Program-made: the position numbers and the translations under genes | NCBI GenBank assembly: GCA_050050115.1 | Contig: JASFUX010000176.1 | Location: forward strand, 1 to 7,156 | Source of the DNA: JASFUX01 sp050050115 | GTDB taxonomy: Bacteria > Pseudomonadota > Alphaproteobacteria > Caulobacterales > Maricaulaceae | Direction: 5' to 3' | Length of the DNA stretch: 7,156 nt | The notes under the pieces: generated by a model | What the model was told of the DNA's origin: nothing | The model's database searches: none | What the model saw: only the letters and a program-made list of their open reading frames with translations | Shown: one piece after another, positions 1 to 4,588 of the stretch | Layout: each line of letters opens with the position of its first letter | How positions within the stretch are numbered: the first letter of the stretch is position 1

Positions 1-1
1 C

Positions 2-739
2 TCGACCAGCCAAGAGGTCGAGGTGCTGGTGCTCGACGTCGATCCGGACAAGCGCCGGGTGTCGCTCGGCCTCAAGCAGACCCAGAACAACCCGTGGGAA
101 GCTTTCGCCGCCTCCCACCCCGCCGGGACGGTGGTCTCGGGCGAGGTCCGCAACATCACCGAGTTCGGCCTCTTCGTCGGCCTCGACGAGGACATCGACG
201 GCATGGTCCACCTTTCGGACCTCGACTGGTCGACGCCGGGTGAGCAGGCGATCCAGAACTACTCCAAGGGCGATCAGGTCCAGGCCAAGGTGCTGGACGT
301 CGACGTCGAGAAGGAGCGGGTCTCTTTAGGGATCAAGCAGCTCGACGGCGATCCGCTTGAAAGCGCCGGCGACGGCATTGGCCGCGGCAAGACCGTCACC
401 TGCACCGTCACCGAGATCACCTCGGGCGGCATCGAGGTCGGCATAGGCGACGACGGCGCGGTGAAGGCCTTCATCCGCAAGTCCGACCTCTCGCGCGACC
501 GCTCCGAGCAGCGGCCCGAGCGCTTTGCGGTCGGCGACAAGGTCGACGCGCTCGTGACCAACTTCGACAAGGCCTCGCGCAAGGTCTCGCTGTCGATCAA
601 GGCGCTCGAGATCGCCGAAGAGAAAAAGGCGGTCGCAGAGTACGGCTCGACCGACTCCGGCGCGTCGCTGGGCGACATCCTCGGCGCGGCGCTGCGCGAT
701 CAGGACGGCGAAGAGGGCGAAGAGAACAGCGAGAGCTGA
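2..739 (+). CDS. rpsA: 30S ribosomal protein S1, C-terminal part (5' end outside window)
   Basis: Ribosomal protein S1 binds mRNA on the 30S subunit and helps start translation, especially on weak or structured leaders. The reading frame is open from the window edge, with the first complete codon at base 2, so the gene begins upstream. The 245 residues seen match the last part of the six-domain family. The tail of S1 domain 4 comes first (about residues 1-30, with VLDVDPDKRRVSLGLKQ). Domain 5 follows (about 40-113, with GLFVGLDEDIDGMVHLSDL and the closing RVSLGIKQL). Domain 6 is the more divergent one (about 128-200, with RKVSLSIKAL). The last 45 residues are acidic and contain GASLGDILGAAL, a tail I recall from alphaproteobacterial S1. 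Each domain ends in the same VxxxDxxxxRVSLxIK signature, which confirms the tandem repeats. The gene ends at TGA 737-739 and is followed at once by a strong terminator. Identity is near certain; only the start is missing. Confidence 0.97.
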   Translation, partial: STSQEVEVLVLDVDPDKRRVSLGLKQTQNNPWEAFAASHPAGTVVSGEVRNITEFGLFVGLDEDIDGMVHLSDLDWSTPGEQAIQNYSKGDQVQAKVLDVDVEKERVSLGIKQLDGDPLESAGDGIGRGKTVTCTVTEITSGGIEVGIGDDGAVKAFIRKSDLSRDRSEQRPERFAVGDKVDALVTNFDKASRKVSLSIKALEIAEEKKAVAEYGSTDSGASLGDILGAALRDQDGEEGEENSES

Positions 740-751
740 TCCAACACAGCC

Positions 752-806
752 GCCGAGCGCCCGATTCAGCCTTCGATGGGTCGGGCGCTCGGCTTTTTTT
801 CTTTTT
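752..806 (+). terminator. Rho-independent terminator of rpsA
   Basis: A perfect 13-bp inverted repeat (GCCGAGCGCCCGA at 752-764 against 781-793) encloses a 16-base loop. It is followed directly by seven T, one C and five T (794-806). It lies 12 bases after the rpsA stop codon. This is the clearest intrinsic terminator in the window, and it should separate rpsA transcription from ihfB. Confidence 0.93.
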
Positions 807-807
807 A

Positions 808-820
808 AATCATATTGTTC
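808..820 (+). promoter_or_regulatory. Possible IHF binding site upstream of ihfB
   Basis: AATCAT-ATTG-TTC matches the published IHF consensus WATCAANNNNTTR at all but two fixed positions (the last A of the first block and the final R). The T-rich terminator tail just upstream gives the AT-rich flank that IHF sites often have. It lies about 15 bases upstream of the candidate -35 box of ihfB, and IHF genes are known to be autoregulated in enterobacteria. In GC-rich DNA such a match is uncommon, but this rests on pattern matching only. Confidence 0.25.
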
Positions 821-833
821 GCCGAAAATGCCG

Positions 834-853
834 GTTGACGCGCGCGCCTCAAC
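834..853. repeat. Inverted repeat GTTGA-N10-TCAAC over the ihfB -35 region
   Basis: Two perfect 5-base arms are separated by 10 bases made of alternating C and G (839-848). The left arm contains the first bases of the candidate -35 box. The spacing does not fit an FNR/FixK box (TTGAT-N4-ATCAA). It could be an operator for an unknown regulator or a chance match, since the arms are short. Confidence 0.3.
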
Positions 854-862
854 GCGCATCAT
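835..862 (+). promoter_or_regulatory. Candidate sigma-70 type promoter for ihfB
   Basis: TTGACG (835-840) fits the -35 consensus at five of six positions. CATCAT (857-862) fits the -10 box at four of six, with a 16-base spacer. It lies between the rpsA terminator and ihfB, where a promoter is needed, and would leave a leader of about 80 bases. The -35 box sits inside an inverted repeat, GTTGA-N10-TCAAC (834-853), which could be an operator. The -10 box is weak, so other starts within 807-950 are possible. Confidence 0.4.
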
Positions 863-950
863 CTCCCCATAACAATGCGAGGGGCGGCCAGGCGTAAGCG
901 CGAACGGCGCGCGCTATGGACCGAAGCAATAAGCATCGGGGACCAACAGC

Positions 951-1298
951 ATGATCAAGTCGCAGCTTATCTCGGCGCTCGCCGACCAGCATCCTCACCT
1001 CACCCACGCCCAGGCCGAACGTGTGATCAACCGGGTTCTCGAGGAGATCTCGAACGCGCTCCAGCGCGGCGACCGGGTCGAGCTGCGGGGCTTCGGCGCT
1101 TTTTCCGTCCGTCACCGGCCGGCGCGCCAGGGCCGAAATCCGCGCACCGGCGAGACGGTGTCGGTGAAGGCCAAGACCGTGCCTTTCTTCAAGGCCGGCA
1201 AGGAGCTGCGCGAACGGGTCGACGCCTCGGCGCACAAAAGCAGCGCGGACGGAAGAGCGGCGCCCGAAAGCGTCCGCAGCCGGAACGAGACTGTTTGA
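951..1298 (+). CDS. ihfB: Integration host factor, beta subunit
   Basis: This is one half of the IHF heterodimer (with IhfA), a sequence-specific DNA-bending protein of the nucleoid used in transcription, replication and recombination. The 115-residue product aligns throughout its first 93 residues with the HU/IHF fold. The N-terminal helices start MIKSQLISALA. The beta arm carries RGFGAFSVRHRP (46-57) and GRNPRTGE (61-68), with the DNA-intercalating proline at 64. VPFFKAGKELRERV (77-90) resembles the VPHFKPGKELRDRA block of IhfB rather than HU. The start is ATG 951 with GGGGA at 938-942, eight bases upstream. Compared with the 94 residues of the E. coli protein it has an extra tail of about 20 polar residues (ASAHKSSADGRAAPESVRSR...). 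The stop TGA (1296-1298) lies inside the -35 box of the presumed mscL promoter. HU is the only serious alternative and is less likely. Confidence 0.93.
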   Translation: MIKSQLISALADQHPHLTHAQAERVINRVLEEISNALQRGDRVELRGFGAFSVRHRPARQGRNPRTGETVSVKAKTVPFFKAGKELRERVDASAHKSSADGRAAPESVRSRNETV

Positions 1299-1322
1299 CC
1301 AAGCTCTCGCCTCAAGTGTAAT
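1295..1322 (+). promoter_or_regulatory. Candidate promoter of mscL, overlapping the ihfB stop codon
   Basis: TTGACC (1295-1300) and TGTAAT (1317-1322) each match five of six sigma-70 consensus bases, with a 16-base spacer. This is the best promoter-like match I found in the window. The -35 box contains the ihfB stop codon TGA. Transcription would begin near 1328-1331, leaving a leader of about 40 bases before mscL. No terminator lies between ihfB and mscL, so read-through from ihfB is also possible. Confidence 0.6.
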
Positions 1323-1358
1323 CAAAAAGCCACAGGGCGATTTCGCCGAGGCTTTTGA
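1322..1358 (+). other. Imperfect hairpin in the mscL leader
   Basis: TCAAAAAGCC (1322-1331) pairs with GGCTTTTGA (1350-1358) with one bulged A. A small GGCG/CGCC hairpin lies in the loop (about 1336-1347). The 3' arm reaches into the first two bases of the mscL Shine-Dalgarno sequence GAGGGA (1357-1362). If transcription starts near 1329, the transcript from the local promoter loses most of the 5' arm, so only read-through RNA from ihfB would form the full stem. No U tract follows, so it is not a typical terminator. Confidence 0.35.
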
Positions 1359-1368
1359 GGGACTTGGG

Positions 1369-1770
1369 ATGCTCAAAGAGTTCAAAGACTTCGCCATGCG
1401 CGGCAACGTCGTCGACATGGCGGTCGGGATCATCATCGGCGGCGCCTTCGGGACGATCGTTCAATCGCTGGTCAACGACATCATCATGCCGCCAATCGGC
1501 ATTCTGCTCGGCAACGTCGACTTCTCCGACATCGCCATCACCTTGAAGGCCGCGACCGAAGACGCCGAGGCCGTGACGATGAACATAGGCCTGTTCATCA
1601 ACGCAACGATCAGCTTCTTGATCGTCGCCTTCGCCGTCTTCCTGCTCGTCAAGGGGATGAACACGCTGCAGAAGAAGGAAGAGGAAAAGCCCGCCGAACC
1701 CCCGGCGCCGCCGAAGGAAGAGGTTCTGCTGACCGAGATCCGCGACCTTCTCGCCAAACAGTCCTCGTAG
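1369..1770 (+). CDS. mscL: Large-conductance mechanosensitive channel MscL
   Basis: MscL is a homopentameric inner-membrane channel that opens under membrane tension and releases solutes during hypo-osmotic shock. The 133-residue protein aligns end to end with the E. coli protein (136 residues). An amphipathic N-terminal helix (KEFKDFAMRGN, 3-13) leads into TM1 (about 14-43), which holds the signature NVVDMAVGIIIGGAFG and NDIIMPPIG. A periplasmic loop covers about 44-71, then TM2 (about 72-98, ending FLIVAFAVFLLVKGMN). A charged, proline-rich linker follows (102-115), then the cytosolic bundle helix KEEVLLTEIRDLL (116-128). The pore-narrowing positions L19 and V23 of E. coli correspond to M17 and I21 here, both conservative changes. 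The start is ATG 1369 with GAGGGA six bases upstream. It has its own candidate promoter and a downstream hairpin, so it looks like an independent unit between ihfB and the trp genes. Confidence 0.97.
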   Translation: MLKEFKDFAMRGNVVDMAVGIIIGGAFGTIVQSLVNDIIMPPIGILLGNVDFSDIAITLKAATEDAEAVTMNIGLFINATISFLIVAFAVFLLVKGMNTLQKKEEEKPAEPPAPPKEEVLLTEIRDLLAKQSS

Positions 1771-1782
1771 CGTACTCGCAAA

Positions 1783-1832
1783 GCGCAAGTCTTAGGGGGC
1801 GGCGCAGGCGCGCCGCCCTCTTTCGCTTGCGC
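1783..1832 (+). terminator. Nested inverted repeat after mscL, probable terminator
   Basis: The inner stem GGGCGGCGC/GCGCCGCCC (1797-1805 and 1810-1818) has a four-base loop. It extends through a G-T and a G-C pair to an A-T pair (1794-1821), then TTT at 1821-1823. An outer perfect pair, GCGCAAG (1783-1789) and CTTGCGC (1826-1832), wraps around it. The stem begins 13 bases after the mscL stop. The U tract is short, so termination may be partial, but the stem is very strong. It probably insulates trpF from mscL. Confidence 0.6.
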
Positions 1833-1859
1833 AACGGGGGCGATAGGTTCCCCGCCCCG

Positions 1860-1901
1860 ATGACGTCTAGCCGCGCCGGAACCGGCGGAGCCGCGCCATG
1901 A
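1860..1901 (+). other. Possible 13-codon mini-ORF overlapping the trpF start
   Basis: ATG at 1860 opens a frame encoding MTSSRAGTGGAAP. It stops at TGA 1899-1901, which overlaps the trpF start codon as ATGA, the same overlap style as the downstream trp genes. It has no Trp codon, so it is not a classical trp attenuator leader peptide. I see no good ribosome site in front of it, and the trpF ribosome site (GGAG 1887-1890) lies inside it. It could be a chance frame. Confidence 0.15.
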
Positions 1902-2536
1902 CTTTTGTGAAAATCTGCGGGCTGACGGACGCGCGATCCGTCGACGCCGCATTAGAGGCGGGCGCGGACGCCGTGGGCTTCGTGATTCACGAGTCGAGTC
2001 CCCGCTACGTCTCGCCAGCCGACGCCGCCCGACTTGCAGTGCCCGCCCGCGGCCGAGCGCTGATTACTGCGCTCGTCATCGCGCCCGATGACGCGCGCGC
2101 AGCGGAGATCGCCGACGCCCTCGCGCCCGACGTATTCCAGCTCTATGACGGCGCGCTCTCTGCCGACACGCGCCGGGGCCGCGAGCTATGGCGCGCCTAC
2201 TCCGTCCGTGCGCGCGAAGACTTGCCGGACGCGGTCGAGGACGCCGACCGACTGCTGCTCGACGCGCCGCCGCCTGCGGGAGCAAAACGATCCGGCGGCG
2301 GCTGGGGCGCGACGTTCGACTGGTCCCTCCTCGCAGGCTGGGCCGCGCCCAAACCGTGGATCCTCGCGGGCGGTCTGACGCCTGAGAACGTCGCCGAGGC
2401 GATCGAAGTCACCGGCGCGACGGCCGTCGACGTCTCCTCCGGCGTGGAGTCTTCGCCCGGCGTCAAAGACATCGCGAAGATCCGCGACTTCATCCAGGCG
2501 GCGAAGTCCGCCTCAAGCAACGGAGCGACGGCGTGA
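1898..2536 (+). CDS. trpF: Phosphoribosylanthranilate isomerase
   Basis: This enzyme converts N-(5-phosphoribosyl)anthranilate to the carboxyphenylamino-deoxyribulose phosphate that TrpC then cyclises, a middle step of tryptophan synthesis in the cytosol. The 212 residues form the expected single (beta/alpha)8 barrel. KICGLT (5-10) carries the general base C7. A glycine/alanine-rich first loop leads to GFV and SPRYVSP (34-40). LLLDAPPP holds the likely general acid D122. SGGGWGATFDW (132-142), ILAGGLTPENV (155-165) and DVSSGVESSPGVKD (178-191) form the phosphate-binding end. One oddity: the usual QLHG after beta strand 4 reads QLYDG (81-85). The start is ATG 1898 with GGAG at 1887-1890, seven bases upstream. 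The stop TGA (2534-2536) overlaps the GTG start of trpB by four bases. No Trp-codon leader peptide is visible upstream. Confidence 0.96.
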   Translation: MTFVKICGLTDARSVDAALEAGADAVGFVIHESSPRYVSPADAARLAVPARGRALITALVIAPDDARAAEIADALAPDVFQLYDGALSADTRRGRELWRAYSVRAREDLPDAVEDADRLLLDAPPPAGAKRSGGGWGATFDWSLLAGWAAPKPWILAGGLTPENVAEAIEVTGATAVDVSSGVESSPGVKDIAKIRDFIQAAKSASSNGATA

Positions 2537-3756
2537 CCGACAGCGACAATCTCGCCAACCGCTTCTCCGCCGCGCCCGACAGTCGCGGCCGTTTCGGCGA
2601 CTACGGCGGACGCTACGTCGCTGAAACGCTGATGCCGCTGGTGCTCGACGTCGAGCGCGCCTACGCCGCGGCCAAGGCCGATCCCGCCTACCAGGCGGAG
2701 ATGACCGCGTTCCTGAAGGACTACGTCGGCCGGCCGAGCCCGATCTATTTCGCCGAGCGGCTGACCGAGCACTTCGGCGGCGCGCAGATCTGGTTCAAGC
2801 GCGACGAGCTCAATCACACCGGCGCGCATAAGATCAATCACTGCCTCGGCCAGGTGCTGCTCGCCAAGCGCATGGGCAAGACCCGGATCATCGCCGAGAC
2901 GGGCGCGGGTCAGCACGGCGTCGCCACCGCCGCGGTCGCTGCGCGCTTCGGCCTGCCCTGCGTCGTCTACATGGGCGCGACCGACGTCGAGCGGCAAAAG
3001 CCCAACGTGTTTCGCATGAAGCTTCTCGGGGCTGAAGTTCGCCCGGTACATTCGGGCACGGCGACGTTGAAGGACTCGATGAACGAGGCCATGCGTGACT
3101 GGGTGACCAACGTCGAGAACACCTTCTACGTCCTCGGCACCGTCGCCGGACCGCATCCCTATCCGATGATGGTGCGCGACTTCCAGTCCGTGATCGGAAC
3201 CGAAGCGCGCGCCCAAATGCTTGAGCGTCACGGCCGCCTGCCCGACGCGGCCGTCGCCTGCATCGGCGGCGGCTCGAACGCCATGGGGCTGTTCCACCCC
3301 TTCCTCGAAGACGAGGACGTGCGCCTGATCGGCGTCGAAGCGGCCGGTCATGGCATCGAGACGGGCGAGCACGCCGCGTCGCTGACCGGCGGCGAGCCGG
3401 GCATCCTGCACGGCGCGCGCACCTATTTGCTTCAGGACGCCGACGGTCAGATCAAGGACGCCCACTCGATCTCCGCCGGCCTCGATTATCCCGGCATCGG
3501 CCCCGAGCACTCCTGGCTCAACGACATCGGCCGGGTCGAGTACCGCTCGGCGACCGACACCGAAGCCCTCGACATGTTCCAGCTGTGCTCGCGCCTTGAA
3601 GGCATCATCCCCGCGCTCGAGCCCAGCCACGCGCTGGCGCGCGCCGGCGACCTCGCGCAGGAGATCGGCAAGGACGGCATCGTGCTGATGAACATGTGCG
3701 GCCGCGGCGACAAGGACGTCTTCTCCGTGGCCGCGGCGCTGGGGGAAGAGGTTTGA
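2533..3756 (+). CDS. trpB: Tryptophan synthase, beta subunit
   Basis: TrpB is the pyridoxal-phosphate half of the alpha2-beta2 tryptophan synthase. It joins indole, channelled from TrpA, with L-serine to give tryptophan. The 407 residues are the normal length. FGDYGGRYVAETLMP (21-35) is the family N-terminal block. NHTGAHKINHCLGQ (94-107) holds the cofactor lysine K100. ETGAGQHG (122-129) holds the catalytic glutamate E122, matching Salmonella E109. GGGSNAMG (245-252) is the phosphate-binding loop. HSISAGLDYPGIGPEHS (311-327) and ALEPSHA (361-367) follow. CGRGDKD (389-395) contacts the cofactor ring; its Cys stands where Salmonella has Ser377, a change I recall as common in alphaproteobacteria. 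The start is GTG 2533, chosen because it overlaps the trpF stop as GTGA and has GGAG at 2522-2525. It ends at TGA 3754-3756, overlapping the trpA start. Confidence 0.98.
   Translation: MTDSDNLANRFSAAPDSRGRFGDYGGRYVAETLMPLVLDVERAYAAAKADPAYQAEMTAFLKDYVGRPSPIYFAERLTEHFGGAQIWFKRDELNHTGAHKINHCLGQVLLAKRMGKTRIIAETGAGQHGVATAAVAARFGLPCVVYMGATDVERQKPNVFRMKLLGAEVRPVHSGTATLKDSMNEAMRDWVTNVENTFYVLGTVAGPHPYPMMVRDFQSVIGTEARAQMLERHGRLPDAAVACIGGGSNAMGLFHPFLEDEDVRLIGVEAAGHGIETGEHAASLTGGEPGILHGARTYLLQDADGQIKDAHSISAGLDYPGIGPEHSWLNDIGRVEYRSATDTEALDMFQLCSRLEGIIPALEPSHALARAGDLAQEIGKDGIVLMNMCGRGDKDVFSVAAALGEEV
3741..3755 (+). promoter_or_regulatory. Ribosome site and TTG start that fix the trpA N-terminus
   Basis: GGGGGA (3741-3746) sits six bases before TTG 3753-3755, whose last two bases begin the trpB stop TGA. 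The family-conserved N-terminus begins just after this codon and no ATG or GTG lies near it. A TTG start with a 4-base overlap suggests that trpA translation depends on ribosomes finishing trpB, which would help keep the subunits at equal levels. Confidence 0.7.
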
Positions 3757-4568
3757 CGTCGCCCTCCCGCATCGCCGCCTGCTTCGACCGTCTCAAAGCC
3801 GAGTCCCGTTCCGGCTTCGTCGCTTACATCATGGGCGGAGACCCGGACATTGCGACTTGCCGCAAGCTTCTCCTCGGCTTGCCGGACGCCGGCGCGGACA
3901 TCGTCGAGCTGGGCTTTCCGTTTACGGACCCGACCGCCGACGGCCCGACCATTCAGGCCGCGGGAACGCGCGCGCTCAAGGCCGGAACGACCCTCGACGA
4001 CGTCCTCGATCTGGCGAAGGAATTCCGCGCCGCCCACCCCGAAACCCCACTCGTTCTCATGGGCTACGCCAACCCGATCCATAGGCGCGGCTGGGCGGCG
4101 TTCTCCCAAAAGGCCGCCGAGGCGGGCGTTGACGGGGTCATCGTAGTGGATCTGCCGCCCGAGGAAGATTCCGAGCTTCGTCAGGTACTTAGCGCAAACG
4201 GCCTGTCCGTGATCCGGCTTGCCGCGCCAACCAGCGATTCAAATCGCCTGGATACAATTGTCGAAAACGCAACGGGTTTTATCTATTACGTATCGGTGAC
4301 CGGCGTGACCGGCGCGGGCTCTAGCGCAGAGTCCGCGGTGGCCGAGGGCCTTGCAAGGGTCCGCCAAAAGAGCACATTGCCGGTCGTGGCGGGGTTCGGC
4401 GTGCGCACGCCCGAGCAATCGGAAGCGGTCGCGCGCCATGCGGACGCGGTGGTCGTCGGTTCGGCGATCGTCGACGCGCTCGCAGGGGGAGGACCTGACG
4501 CCGCGCTCGAGGTGACACAACGGCTCGCCGCCGCCGCGCACAATGCGCGCGACAGGGGCGCGCGGTAG
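3753..4568 (+). CDS. trpA: Tryptophan synthase, alpha subunit
   Basis: TrpA cleaves indole-3-glycerol phosphate to indole and glyceraldehyde 3-phosphate and passes indole to TrpB through the intersubunit tunnel. From TTG 3753 the product has 271 residues, close to the 268 of E. coli. The family N-terminus (RIAACFDRL, then GFVAYIMGGDP) follows directly. VELGFPFTDPTADGP (51-65) carries the catalytic pair E52 and D63. GYANPI (104-109), VVDLPPEE (131-138) and the FIYYVSVTGVTG segment (176-187) follow. GFGVRTPEQ (214-222) and GSAIV (236-240) bind the substrate phosphate. The TTG start is preferred because it overlaps the trpB stop as TTGA, like the trpF/trpB junction, with GGGGGA at 3741-3746. An in-frame start at 3696 would add 19 non-homologous Arg-rich residues. 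Codons around 4241-4290 are unusually AT-rich. accD follows after 20 bases. Confidence 0.97.
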   Translation: MTSPSRIAACFDRLKAESRSGFVAYIMGGDPDIATCRKLLLGLPDAGADIVELGFPFTDPTADGPTIQAAGTRALKAGTTLDDVLDLAKEFRAAHPETPLVLMGYANPIHRRGWAAFSQKAAEAGVDGVIVVDLPPEEDSELRQVLSANGLSVIRLAAPTSDSNRLDTIVENATGFIYYVSVTGVTGAGSSAESAVAEGLARVRQKSTLPVVAGFGVRTPEQSEAVARHADAVVVGSAIVDALAGGGPDAALEVTQRLAAAAHNARDRGAR

Positions 4569-4588
4569 ACCGTGCCAGGAGCAAAGGC

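Noticed and set aside
835..853. FNR/FixK-type box in front of ihfB
   Set aside because: The half-sites are TTGA and TCAA with a 10-base gap, while FNR/FixK boxes are TTGAT-N4-ATCAA.
326..862. - strand frame of 178 codons over rpsA and its terminator
   Set aside because: It runs through the rpsA terminator hairpin and T tract and is Arg/Ala-rich; it is a shadow of rpsA.
951..1298. HU protein instead of IHF-beta
   Set aside because: The VPFFKAGKELRERV block and the gene position next to rpsA fit IhfB better than HU.
875..1321. 148-codon + strand frame overlapping ihfB
   Set aside because: It is Arg/Pro-rich with no family similarity and shares its DNA with the well supported ihfB frame.
1833..1897. 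trp attenuator leader upstream of trpF
   Set aside because: No tandem TGG codons and no terminator/antiterminator pair could be found; the one mini-ORF has no Trp codon.
2197..3630. 477-codon open frame on the - strand across trpF and trpB
   Set aside because: It lies opposite two complete, motif-bearing trp genes. The translation is Gly/Ala/Arg/Asp-rich with no recognisable domain, as expected from the reverse strand of GC-rich codons.
3696..3752. Upstream start for trpA that adds 19 residues
   Set aside because: The added residues are Arg/Gly-rich and come from the trpB active-site end read out of frame. Family similarity starts after TTG 3753, which has a better ribosome site.
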